The notes below the pieces were generated by a model. The model saw only the letters and a program-made list of their open reading frames with translations. It was not told where the DNA came from and ran no database searches. Shown one piece after another: positions 25,947 to 34,367 of a stretch of DNA of 64,000 nucleotides. Made by a program: the position numbers and the translations under genes. The DNA is from Bacilli bacterium (GTDB lineage Bacteria > Bacillota_I > Bacilli_A > ML615J-28 > CAG-313). The stretch covers positions 74,191 through 138,190 of the forward strand of contig JAFVWY010000012.1 in NCBI GenBank assembly GCA_017501465.1. The letters are read 5' to 3'. The first letter of the stretch is position 1, and every line of letters begins with the position of its first letter.

Positions 25947-26340
25947 ACAAATACCCCTCCTCATAAATAACATATTCATAACTTTTATTTATTGTATAGT
26001 TGCTATTAAACTTTTGATAATATATCAATTTTGGATATTTAGTGTTAACCCCATATATAGTGTAATAACCATCATTTTTTTCGACTTTATACTGATAATA
26101 TTGATCATATTCAATAAACCCGAGCCCTACATTCTGCACTACATTATAATTTGCCGCAACAAAACATGTGCTTGTTTCAACCTCATATTTTAATTCTAAT
26201 AATTCTAAACTATTGATATTTCTATTATTAATATAGTTATTAACCGCTAAGCACATCCCACAAATAATAAAAATTATCGAACTAATTATTAACACATAAG
26301 CCATTATAAAACCGTTAGTTTTTCTCCATTTTGTAAAAAT
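25939..26340 (-). CDS. Minor pseudopilin lacking Glu+5 (GspK/ComGG-like), probable ATT start
   Basis: The leader FTKWRKTNG|FIMAYVLIISSIIFIICGM has the prepilin basic region, Gly at -1 and the hydrophobic helix, but no Glu at +5, as in GspK-type tip pseudopilins. No ATG, GTG or TTG lies between the ribosome binding site GGAGGG and the leader; an ATT at 26340 is seven bases after it and would give 133 residues. The only ATG, at Met-Ala-Tyr, would delete the signal. The gene overlaps the previous pilin and the next GspF gene. Confidence 0.7.
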   Translation of the reverse strand: MFTKWRKTNGFIMAYVLIISSIIFIICGMCLAVNNYINNRNINSLELLELKYEVETSTCFVAANYNVVQNVGLGFIEYDQYYQYKVEKNDGYYTIYGVNTKYPKLIYYQKFNSNYTINKSYEYVIYEEGYLFE

Positions 26341-26785
26341 AGTTATACCCTCCAATATCTTTATCTACTTGATTAATTACTTTTTCTTTCATTAAAATAT
26401 TATAATATAAAAGATTGTGAGTTTTATAAGAAAATACATTACAACTAATAATCGCATATAAACGATGAAAACCATTTTCCGTTAATTCGTTATAATCGTT
26501 AAAATATAAATAGATACTATAGTTTTTATTAATATTTTTAGTTTCTATATAACCATTTTTGTCTTCAAAATATAATTCTGGATGTAGATAAAAGTAACCA
26601 TCACTTTTTATAATTTGTAATAAATTATATTTTAGCTGCATTGCGGAATAATGAATACGTTTATTCTTATCATTAATTGAGTTTTTATATCCGACAAATA
26701 AACACATTTGCGACAATAACAAAATAATAGAAATTGAAATCATTGTTTCAACAATACTAAATCCTTTATTTAATCTTTTCAACAA
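26315..26785 (-). CDS. Minor pilin (prepilin N-terminus)
   Basis: A 156-residue prepilin: MLKRLNKG|FSIVETMISISIILLLS, with Glu at +5. The start is TTG at 26785 (a second TTG follows directly), seven bases after AGGTG. The tail overlaps the next gene by 26 bases. The C-terminal part is a beta-rich, Tyr/Asn-rich head with no recognised domain. Confidence 0.8.
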   Translation of the reverse strand: MLKRLNKGFSIVETMISISIILLLSQMCLFVGYKNSINDKNKRIHYSAMQLKYNLLQIIKSDGYFYLHPELYFEDKNGYIETKNINKNYSIYLYFNDYNELTENGFHRLYAIISCNVFSYKTHNLLYYNILMKEKVINQVDKDIGGYNYFYKMEKN

Positions 26786-27446
26786 TAATTTTCACCTGCT
26801 TCTCTACTTTTGTCTTTAATGATGAAATTAATAATTCAATTTGTTCATCTTCTGTATCCTTATAAACGATTCTTAATTCTTTTTTATATAATTTATCATA
26901 TAAACACATCAATATATTTTTTACCACTTCTTCTATCTTTTTTGTATTGAAACTATTAATTAATAAAACTTCCTTTTCTAAAACAAACATAATTTCATGT
27001 TGATCAATATAAATAAGTGTTTCTTCTTTATTGATGAATTTTTTTATAGAATCTGATAAAATACAATGAAATTTGGCTTTTTTATAAATCTTTCTAAGAC
27101 TATTAACTAAGGTTTTTAAAACTAAAAAGGCGCTTACACATTTGTTTTTTTCAAGTTTGGATATTAAATAATCTAAAATAATATATTTAGATTGATAAAT
27201 TTCATCAATAATCTTTTTACTTTCATTTAACACAAAACCATTACTCATCATAGGGTAGAAATTGTTGAAAATAATGATTGAAGATGAATCAAAATAAATT
27301 TCTTTTATTATATTGGAAAACTCGGCTAATTCAATATTACGTTCTAAATTACTAACTTTATCAATAATTACCCTCTTTAACATTTTATTATTTTCATAAT
27401 AATCAAAAACATAATTTTTTCTTATAAAACTAATTTTAAGCTTCAC
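26766..27446 (-). CDS. Unrecognised cytoplasmic protein of the pilus operon
   Basis: The 226-residue, lysine-rich product has no signal peptide, no membrane helix and no motif I recognise. Alternating beta and helical segments, and its position between pilin genes with overlaps on both sides, make an assembly-platform or PilM/GspL-like cytoplasmic role possible, but this is position only. Start is GTG at 27446 with AGGAGG eight bases ahead; it overlaps the previous pilin gene by 11 bases. Confidence 0.7.
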   Translation of the reverse strand: MKLKISFIRKNYVFDYYENNKMLKRVIIDKVSNLERNIELAEFSNIIKEIYFDSSSIIIFNNFYPMMSNGFVLNESKKIIDEIYQSKYIILDYLISKLEKNKCVSAFLVLKTLVNSLRKIYKKAKFHCILSDSIKKFINKEETLIYIDQHEIMFVLEKEVLLINSFNTKKIEEVVKNILMCLYDKLYKKELRIVYKDTEDEQIELLISSLKTKVEKQVKIIVEKIK

Positions 27447-27864
27447 TGACTATTCCTCCTATATAAAAATATCTAACATATTTAATCTCATTCAATATAC
27501 TTTCGAACTTAATAAGATGTTTATTAACATAAACTAAGCTCGTTTCAACATTAAAAACGGTTTTATTTGTGACATCATTTAAAAAATAAAATGTATAAGT
27601 TTTCTGATTAAACTCTAGTATTTTTTTATCATTAATACTAATAGACTCAGCACTCATTACCCAATCATTCATACTACTATAGTCACTTATTAACTGATTA
27701 AAATTTTTTTCAAATTGATACAGATCATATTCAATTAGTTGATAATTTTTTTCCATTTCTAAGTTCTTGTTCATTTGAATAATCATAATTGATAAAGATA
27801 ATATCATAATGGTAATCAATGAAATACAAACAATGGTTTCTAATAATGTCATCCCTCTTCTCAT
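27436..27864 (-). CDS. Minor pilin, first gene of the pilus operon
   Basis: A 142-residue prepilin with the very short leader MRRG|MTLLETIVCISLITIM and Glu at +5; cleavage would leave N-terminal Met. GGTGAG precedes the ATG. It is the first gene after the terminator at 27945-27978, so transcription of the pilus operon should start in the AT-rich stretch 27865-27944, where I see no clear consensus promoter. Confidence 0.8.
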   Translation of the reverse strand: MRRGMTLLETIVCISLITIMILSLSIMIIQMNKNLEMEKNYQLIEYDLYQFEKNFNQLISDYSSMNDWVMSAESISINDKKILEFNQKTYTFYFLNDVTNKTVFNVETSLVYVNKHLIKFESILNEIKYVRYFYIGGIVSEA

Positions 27865-27944
27865 ACTCTCACCAATGACATTTTACCAAATTTATTTATG
27901 CTTAACTTTATATTTATCTAGATATTTAAAATTTACAATTTTTT

Positions 27945-27978
27945 ATAAAAAAAAGAGAAAGTATCTATACTTTCTCTT
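27945..27978 (-). terminator. Terminator after the 96-residue gene
   Basis: Thirteen-base stem AAAGAGAAAGTAT/ATACTTTCTCTTT around C or CT, with a T run on the minus strand, immediately after the stop at 27979. Confidence 0.85.
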
Positions 27979-28269
27979 TCAAATTACAACATCGATAGGC
28001 ATATATTGGAAATTAGATGTTTTAAATATAATCTTATTATTATTGATAAATAATAAACAAGGACTTTTTGATAATTTATTGTCCTTGATATTTCCTTCAT
28101 CAACTAATACATTAAAACTCTTTAAATCCATTTTAAAACAATTTAAACTTTTATCATACATATTAATGTATTCAATTGCTTTACAGTATAATAAATCAGA
28201 TAAAATCCGATTAAAATCATCTTCTATCAAAACTATAAATTTTTTAATTTTTAAAATATCTTTATTCAT
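27979..28269 (-). CDS. Small hypothetical protein
   Basis: A 96-residue soluble product with no recognised domain. GGTGATGAT precedes the ATG, and a terminator follows directly, which argues for a real single-gene unit. It is divergent from tmcAL and separated by a terminator from the pilus operon downstream. The sequence is mixed alpha/beta (FIVLIEDDFN, LLFINNNKIIF) without signal or membrane segment. Confidence 0.65.
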   Translation of the reverse strand: MNKDILKIKKFIVLIEDDFNRILSDLLYCKAIEYINMYDKSLNCFKMDLKSFNVLVDEGNIKDNKLSKSPCLLFINNNKIIFKTSNFQYMPIDVVI

Positions 28270-28332
28270 ATCATCACCATTTATATTTTATAAAGAATTA
28301 AATAAATTATCTGTCAAAATAAGAGTTTTAGT

Positions 28333-28361
28333 TTGATAAATTACTTAAAATTTGATATAAT
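28333..28361 (+). promoter_or_regulatory. SigA-type promoter of tmcAL-mrp
   Basis: TTGATA (28333-28338), 17 bases, TATAAT (28356-28361), about 23 bases before the ATG at 28384. Confidence 0.85.
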
Positions 28362-28383
28362 ACATAAGATAGGAGAAAATAAC

Positions 28384-29514
28384 ATGAAAATATTTGGGGT
28401 AATAATTGAGGCCAATCCTTTTCATAATGGTCATCAATATCTTATTAATAAAATAAAAGCAGATTATTCACCAGAATTGACCATAGCAGTATGTTCAGGT
28501 TATTTCTCAATGCGGGGCGAAATATCTGTTTTACCAAAACTTGAAAAAACTGAAATATTATTAAAATCAGGATTTGATTTAATTATTGATTTGCCACTTT
28601 ACTCTTCATTAAATAGTTCTTTAAAATTTGGTGAAAATAGCATTTACTTACTGAATCAAGCAAAGATTACTGATTTAGTTTTTGGCATTGAGGAAGGATC
28701 TAAAGAAGATTTGGAAAAAATACTAGAAATTGAAAAAAACTCTTTATTTAAGGAAACTTTAATAAGTAATTTAAACACCGAATATAGTTACAAAAAAGCA
28801 TATTCTAAAACAATCTTGAACCTATCACATGATCAAAGACTGTATCAACTATCTTTACTACCAAACATCACTTTAGCTTTAGATTATATCAGAATTATTC
28901 ATACAAAATACCCTCATATTCAAATTCACACAATTCAAAGAATCGGAAATAATGATAATTCGATTGAATTAACATCTATACCTAGTGGTTCTGCACTAAG
29001 AGAAGCTATTAAAAATCATATTCCTATCGACCAATATATTAATTATAATTCAGATAAACTAATTAATTTAACAACATCAAATCAAATTTTAACAAGTTTA
29101 TTACACTCTCTAATAATTACAAATAATGACCATTTTAAAAATATTCATTTGGTTAGTGAAGGTATTGAAAATTATATATTGAATAATATTGATGTTAATA
29201 TAGATTACGAACAAAACATTAATAAACTTGCTAATAAAAAATATACAAAATCTAGAATTAAAAGAACTATCATCTCGATGTTGCTTAATTTAGAGGGAAA
29301 CATTACTGAAGATTTACCATTACGAGTTCTAGGATTCAGTAAAAAAGGTGAAAATCATTTTAAAAATTTAAGAAATGTCAATTTATGTAATAATATAAAA
29401 ACAATTGATTCGAAATACTTTGACTACGAGTTAAAAGCAAGTAAATTATACAACATAATCACTAAATCCAATTCATATAAAAATGAATTCAAATTTCCCA
29501 TAAAGGAGAATTAA
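28384..29514 (+). CDS. tmcAL: tRNA(Met) cytidine acetate ligase TmcAL (YlbM)
   Basis: TmcAL uses acetate and ATP to make N4-acetylcytidine at the wobble base of elongator tRNA-Met. The 376-residue protein begins FGVIIEANPFHNGHQYLI, with the nucleotidyltransferase HxGH-type motif FHNGH, followed by CSGYFSMRGE and PSGSALREAI as in YlbM. The start is fixed by ATAGGAG; the frame upstream spans the promoter. It forms a two-gene plus-strand unit with mrp, three bases apart. Confidence 0.92.
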   Translation: MKIFGVIIEANPFHNGHQYLINKIKADYSPELTIAVCSGYFSMRGEISVLPKLEKTEILLKSGFDLIIDLPLYSSLNSSLKFGENSIYLLNQAKITDLVFGIEEGSKEDLEKILEIEKNSLFKETLISNLNTEYSYKKAYSKTILNLSHDQRLYQLSLLPNITLALDYIRIIHTKYPHIQIHTIQRIGNNDNSIELTSIPSGSALREAIKNHIPIDQYINYNSDKLINLTTSNQILTSLLHSLIITNNDHFKNIHLVSEGIENYILNNIDVNIDYEQNINKLANKKYTKSRIKRTIISMLLNLEGNITEDLPLRVLGFSKKGENHFKNLRNVNLCNNIKTIDSKYFDYELKASKLYNIITKSNSYKNEFKFPIKEN

Positions 29515-29517
29515 AAT

Positions 29518-30519
29518 ATGGAAAAATTAAGAGAAGATTTATTAAATTTAATTGACCCATCTGTTAATTTAACATTAAGAGAAACTAATGGACTTACTCA
29601 CCTAGGTCTTGATGACGAAAAAGATACCGTTCTAATTGAAGTATTAGTTGAAAAAAATGTTGAGGAAACAGAAAGTCTTCGTAAAGAAATTATCAAACTA
29701 GTAAAAATTAAACATAACCACAAAGGAATTAAACTAAACTTAACTGAAAAAAGAGTTCATTATAGTATTGTAAATTCCGGCATTACTTGTATTGGTATTA
29801 TCAGTGGCAAGGGTGGAGTCGGAAAAAGCAGTGTTGCAGCAAACCTCGCTTATCGTTTTATGAAAAAAGGTTATAATACAGCTGTAATTGATGCTGACAT
29901 TTATGGTTCTAGCATCCCTGATTTATTAGAAACTGGTCATCAACAACCATATGCTAATGAAGAACAAAAAATAATTCCTATTAAAAAAGATAATATAGAA
30001 GTAATGTCAACAGAGTTTTTTACTCAAGAACATGAACCCGTTATTTGGCGTGCTGGAATGCTTCATAGTATGTTAGACTACTTCTTCTATGAAACCGCTT
30101 GGAATCCTAAGACAAATGTCATTATTATTGACTTCCCACCTGGAACCGGTGATGTAATGTTAGACATCAAACAATACATTAAAAATCCTAAAATGCTATT
30201 AGTAACCACACCACATCCAGCTGCAGCCAATGTAGCTATCAAAGCCGGAATTGCTGCTCAAAAGATGGAGCAAGATGTTGTCGGAATTATTGAAAACATG
30301 GCATATTATACTGATCCTGATACTAATAAAAAACATTACATTTTTGGACAAAATGGAGGATTAACGGCAGCTCAAAACTTAAATGCTGAATTAATTGCAC
30401 AAATTCCAATCGAAGTACCAAAACATCATCAATGTTTATACGAAATAACAGAACCAGCTGGTAAAATTTATAATGACATTGTAGATTATTTAGTTTATAT
30501 TTTAGATATTAAAAAATAG
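29518..30519 (+). CDS. Mrp/NBP35-family P-loop ATPase without the CPxC motif
   Basis: Mrp/ApbC proteins are Fe-S carrier ATPases. The 333-residue product has an N-terminal MIP18/DUF59 domain (about 1-80) and a MinD-like ATPase with deviant Walker A GKGGVGKSSVAANLA near residue 101, DADIYGSS, and the DFPPGTGD motif. Where the family has CPHCG-type cysteines after ENM, this protein reads ENMAYYTDPDTNKKH, so both bridging cysteines are absent. Fe-S carriage in the usual way is therefore doubtful. AAGGAG precedes the ATG. Confidence 0.9.
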   Translation: MEKLREDLLNLIDPSVNLTLRETNGLTHLGLDDEKDTVLIEVLVEKNVEETESLRKEIIKLVKIKHNHKGIKLNLTEKRVHYSIVNSGITCIGIISGKGGVGKSSVAANLAYRFMKKGYNTAVIDADIYGSSIPDLLETGHQQPYANEEQKIIPIKKDNIEVMSTEFFTQEHEPVIWRAGMLHSMLDYFFYETAWNPKTNVIIIDFPPGTGDVMLDIKQYIKNPKMLLVTTPHPAAANVAIKAGIAAQKMEQDVVGIIENMAYYTDPDTNKKHYIFGQNGGLTAAQNLNAELIAQIPIEVPKHHQCLYEITEPAGKIYNDIVDYLVYILDIKK

Positions 30520-30544
30520 ACCTTATTTAAAGGTCTATTTTTTT
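30511..30544. terminator. Bidirectional terminator between mrp and the DUF1292 gene
   Basis: AAATAGACCTT/AAGGTCTATTT stem with a six-base loop and T tracts on both strands, placed between convergent genes. Confidence 0.88.
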
Positions 30545-30545
30545 A

Positions 30546-31016
30546 CTATTCGTGATGTTTACAACAGCAATGACACTCTTCTTCGTCATCATCTTCGCAA
30601 TCGCAGTCGCAATCACATTCACATACTTCAGTACCATCTTGATCACAATGACAATGTTCATGATTACAGCAACATTCATGTTCATGTTCTTCAGCTAATG
30701 TTTCATACATTTCATCAAATTCTTGAATAGCTTGAGAAACAATTTCCCAATCTTCATCATCAGTAATTTGGAATAATTCACCATCACCATTCTCATCTTC
30801 TTTGAATAAAGCTGCACCTACTTCAATACGATCATCGCCTTCTTCAGAGTATGATCTTTCAATATCTGCTACTCTAGAAAAAACTACAAAAGTTTTTTTA
30901 TATTCTTCAGAAACAACTGAGAATAAAATTTGGCATAGTTCTTCATTACCTTCTTCATTTAAAATATTAATATACTTTTCAGTTTCAGGTACAAGTTCAA
31001 ATTTTTTATAATCCAT
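30546..31016 (-). CDS. DUF1292 protein (YrzB-like) with a Cys/His-rich tail
   Basis: Residues 1-105 match the DUF1292/YrzB family (NEEGNEELCQILFSV, DDEDWEIVSQAIQEF), found after ruvX in Bacilli. Family members end there, near 90 residues. Here about 47 more residues carry 14 Cys and 8 His in CCC, CxC and DCDCDC runs mixed with Asp and Glu, an evident soft-metal ligand set resembling a metallothionein. Roles in metal storage or sensing are inference. It is the third gene of the alaS-ruvX unit. Confidence 0.85.
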   Translation of the reverse strand: MDYKKFELVPETEKYINILNEEGNEELCQILFSVVSEEYKKTFVVFSRVADIERSYSEEGDDRIEVGAALFKEDENGDGELFQITDDEDWEIVSQAIQEFDEMYETLAEEHEHECCCNHEHCHCDQDGTEVCECDCDCDCEDDDEEECHCCCKHHE

Positions 31017-31032
31017 AATAATAAATCTCCTA

Positions 31033-31449
31033 TTAAAATTTCTTACTATCTAAGTAAGATTGTAAAATTACAACAGCAGCAAGTTTATCTACTTGTTGTT
31101 TTCTTTTTTGTCTAGATAAATCAGCATCGATCATAATTTTAGTTACTTGAACAGTAGATAATCTTTCATCGAATAAATCAACTTCAATTCCTTCATTTTC
31201 AAGCATAGTCTTAAATTCCAATACGTATTCAGATTGGAAGCCTAGACTACCATCCATATTTTTAGGAAGGCCCAAAACAACCTTATCAATCTTTCTATCA
31301 GCACAAATCATTTTAACATAATTTAGGACATTTTGCAAGTCTTTTTCCTTAAAACGATAAGTTTCAATTCCTGTTGCAACAATTCCTAAACTATCACTAA
31401 CCGCAATACCAACTGTTCTATTGCCTAAATCTAATCCTAAGTATCTCAT
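31033..31449 (-). CDS. ruvX: Holliday junction resolvase-like protein RuvX (YqgF)
   Basis: YqgF/RuvX is an RNase H-fold nuclease implicated in processing the 5' end of 16S pre-rRNA. The 138-residue protein has YLGLDLGNRTVGIAVSD at the start (first catalytic Asp), GLPKNMDGS in the middle and the DERLSTVQ motif near residue 97. The start overlaps the alaS stop at one base, so it is co-translated in the alaS transcript. Confidence 0.94.
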   Translation of the reverse strand: MRYLGLDLGNRTVGIAVSDSLGIVATGIETYRFKEKDLQNVLNYVKMICADRKIDKVVLGLPKNMDGSLGFQSEYVLEFKTMLENEGIEVDLFDERLSTVQVTKIMIDADLSRQKRKQQVDKLAAVVILQSYLDSKKF

Positions 31450-34139
31450 TATAAACCTATAATATCCTTAACTTTTTGTAAAGCATCGTTAACTTTTGAT
31501 AGATCTTTACCACCAGCTTGAGCAAAGTCTGGTCGCCCTCCACCATTACCACCAGTAATAATGGCTGCTTCTTTAACAAGCATACCTGCATTAAAGCTAG
31601 TATTTTTATTTTTTGCAACAAAGATAATTTTATCATTTACAATATTAGCAAACATTATAAATGCTTTATCTAAATTTGCTGTTATTTTATCAATAATATC
31701 TTTTAATACATTGATATCTAAGTTTTCCACTTTTTCTACCAATAAAGAAGTACCATTAACAATACTAATTTTTTCTAGATAACTATCAAAACCTGATGAA
31801 TTTTTATTTCGATATTTTTGATCATATTCTTTTTCTAAGTCTTTTAAACTTTTTTGAACACTGGCAAGTTCTTCTCGTTTATTTAAAATATCTTGATAAC
31901 TTCCTAATAATGGTTTACTTTCATATTTTGTATAAACCAATTCAATTCCATTATCTTTTGCTTTCGAAATAACATCAATAATTTTATTATTTAATTCAAT
32001 AATACTATTATTTACATTACTTATTACTTCTGAAATTTCACTAAAAATATTTTGATTAGTTGCAGCTTCTATTCTAAAAATTCCAGATCCTTTACTTTCA
32101 ATACTTAATATAGCAAATTTACTAATTTCCCCAGTTGATTGTACATGAGTACCACCACATAGTTCTTTACTATAATCCATATCAACAACTCTTACAACGT
32201 CTCCATACTTTTCGCTAAATTGAGCTTGAGCACCAAGTTTAACAGCCTCATCAATAGAAGTAGAAATAGTTTTAACTTCATAATTAGCTTGAATAGCTTT
32301 ATTAGTTAATTCTTCAATTTTTAAAATTTCTTCATTACTTAAATTAGTAAAATGGTTAAAGTCAAATCTAAGTCTCTTATTTGTATTTAGTGACCCCTGT
32401 TGAACCACATGTTTTCCTAAAACATTTCTTAAAGATTGATTCATTAAATGAGTAGCTGAATGATTATGCGTAACATTCATACGATAATTTTTATCAACAT
32501 CTAAAATTACTGTGTCACCAACACTAATTGTTAAATCATCTGTTTCTACTAGGATAGCATTTTGTCCATTTGGCATTTTAATACTATCGATTACATTACA
32601 AACATTACCATCGATTGTAATTGTACCCTTATCTCCTACTTGGCCACCACTTTCACCATAAAAAGGTGTTTTATCACATACTACTAATACTTCACCACTA
32701 GCAGAATTTACGGACTTATTGTTTTGGAATAGTGCAATAACTTTACTTTGACTATGAAGTTCATGATAACCAATAAATTCTACTTCATCCTTAAAATTCA
32801 AGTATGCTTCGACTTGGGTATTCATTGATTGGATTGAAGTTCTAGCTCCTCTTGCACGAACTTTTTGTTGAATTAAGAATTCTTTAAAACCTTCTTCATC
32901 AACGCTGATTCCTTTTTCAGCAGCAGCTTCTATTGTTAACTCTAGTGGGAATCCAAATGTATCATATAATAAGAAAGCATCTTCTCCTTTTAATACACAA
33001 TCTTGCATATTCGCAATTATATCATTAAGTTTCTTTTCACCTTTTTCTAAAGTTTTCCAGAAGTTTTCTTCTTCTATTTTGATTAATTTTGAAACTAATG
33101 CACATTGTTCTTGTAAATATGGATAATACTCTTTCATATTCTCAGCTACTAAGCTAACCATGTTAAATAAAAAAGGTTCTGTAATATTTAATTTACGTGC
33201 ATATCGAACAGCTCTTCTTAAAATTCGTCTTAATACATAACCTCTTCCACTATTACCAAACGTTGCACCATCAGCCAAGGCAAATGTAATACTTCTAATA
33301 TGATCTACAATAACCTTAAATGACATTTGACCTTCATATTTAATTCCAGTTTTATCTTCAATAAATTGAATATATGGATAAAACAAATCAGATTCATAGT
33401 TAGTTTCAGTTTCTTGCATAACACAAGCAAGTCTTTCTAAACCTGCTCCAGTATCAATATTTTTACTTGGTAGTTCTTTATATTCTTCTCTTTTCTTACC
33501 CGGTTCAGAATTAAATTGACTAAATACAATATTCCAAATTTCAATGTATCTATCATTTTCAATATCTTCTTTTAACATCTTAATTCCAATATTTTCGGGA
33601 TCATATTTTGGTCCTCTATCATAGAAGATTTCAGTATCAGGCCCACATGGTCCTTCGCCTATTTCCCAGAAGTTATCATCTAAAGGAATCAAGTGATCAG
33701 CTTCTACACCAAGAGATACCCATTTATTAAAAGTATCAGTATCTTTTGTGTAATATGTAATATAGATTAAATTTTTGTCAAATCCAAACCATTTATCATC
33801 AAATAATAGCTCATATGCCCATGTAAGTACTTCTTCTCTAAAATAATCACCAATTGAAAAATTACCTAACATTTCAAAGAAAGTATGATGTCTTGCAGTT
33901 TTCCCTACATTTTCAATATCATTAGTTCTAATTGATTTTTGAGCATTAGTTAATCTTGGATTTTGTGGTTTTTCACGTCCATCAAAATACTTTTTTAAAG
34001 GTGCCACCCCTGCATTAATCCATAATAATGTTGGATCATCTTGAGGTAATAAAGATGCACTGGGAATTATTTCATGTTTTTTTGAATTAAAAAAATCTAA
34101 CCACATTTGTCTAATTTCATATGCTTTTAATTTTTTCAT
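31449..34139 (-). CDS. alaS: Alanine-tRNA ligase
   Basis: AlaRS charges tRNA-Ala. The 896-residue, full-length protein has the class II catalytic core (FFEMLGNFSIGDYF near residue 85, GAGLERL near 230), the editing domain with HNHSATHLMNQSLR near 560 and CGGTHVQSTG near 663 that bind zinc, and a C-terminal coiled region and C-Ala domain with a terminal GGGRPDFAQAGG motif. AAGGAAA precedes the ATG. It is controlled by an alanine T-box directly upstream. Confidence 0.97.
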   Translation of the reverse strand: MKKLKAYEIRQMWLDFFNSKKHEIIPSASLLPQDDPTLLWINAGVAPLKKYFDGREKPQNPRLTNAQKSIRTNDIENVGKTARHHTFFEMLGNFSIGDYFREEVLTWAYELLFDDKWFGFDKNLIYITYYTKDTDTFNKWVSLGVEADHLIPLDDNFWEIGEGPCGPDTEIFYDRGPKYDPENIGIKMLKEDIENDRYIEIWNIVFSQFNSEPGKKREEYKELPSKNIDTGAGLERLACVMQETETNYESDLFYPYIQFIEDKTGIKYEGQMSFKVIVDHIRSITFALADGATFGNSGRGYVLRRILRRAVRYARKLNITEPFLFNMVSLVAENMKEYYPYLQEQCALVSKLIKIEEENFWKTLEKGEKKLNDIIANMQDCVLKGEDAFLLYDTFGFPLELTIEAAAEKGISVDEEGFKEFLIQQKVRARGARTSIQSMNTQVEAYLNFKDEVEFIGYHELHSQSKVIALFQNNKSVNSASGEVLVVCDKTPFYGESGGQVGDKGTITIDGNVCNVIDSIKMPNGQNAILVETDDLTISVGDTVILDVDKNYRMNVTHNHSATHLMNQSLRNVLGKHVVQQGSLNTNKRLRFDFNHFTNLSNEEILKIEELTNKAIQANYEVKTISTSIDEAVKLGAQAQFSEKYGDVVRVVDMDYSKELCGGTHVQSTGEISKFAILSIESKGSGIFRIEAATNQNIFSEISEVISNVNNSIIELNNKIIDVISKAKDNGIELVYTKYESKPLLGSYQDILNKREELASVQKSLKDLEKEYDQKYRNKNSSGFDSYLEKISIVNGTSLLVEKVENLDINVLKDIIDKITANLDKAFIMFANIVNDKIIFVAKNKNTSFNAGMLVKEAAIITGGNGGGRPDFAQAGGKDLSKVNDALQKVKDIIGL

Positions 34140-34154
34140 AACATTTCCTTTCCA

Positions 34155-34335
34155 AAAGAAAATCGTCCCTAGAAATCTAGGAACGATTAAAATCGCGGTA
34201 CCATCCTAGTTCATAGAAAAATCTATCTATGCACTTAATAGTTTTAACGCTTCAAGCGGGAATTTTTAATTCCACTCAGAAGGAGCTTCAAATATACTTA
34301 TAATCATTTCACACCACCCAATGACTCTCTGAATA
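34155..34335 (-). promoter_or_regulatory. Alanine T-box riboswitch of alaS
   Basis: On the minus strand AGAGAGTC starts Stem I, GGGTGGTGTGAAAT fits the AG-bulge/GNUG region, GAAGCTCC carries specifier GCU (34284-34286, alanine) and CTGAGTGG closes it. The T-box AGGATGGTACCGCG (34194-34207) has UGGU to pair with the tRNA 3' end, and the terminator stem AATCGT..ACGATT (34161-34188) follows with a T-rich run. Uncharged tRNA-Ala should favour antitermination. Confidence 0.93.
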
Positions 34336-34367
34336 TAAATTATATTTTACTAATCTTCATCAACGTA

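Noticed and set aside
22297-27864. Type II secretion system rather than a pilus
   Set aside because: No GspC, GspD or outer-membrane component would fit a Gram-positive-type cell; the locus fits T4P or competence pseudopilus better. It remains open which.
34155-34335. Unusual hairpin before alaS as a possible new riboswitch
   Set aside because: The specifier GCU and the AGGATGGTACCGCG sequence identify a standard T-box.
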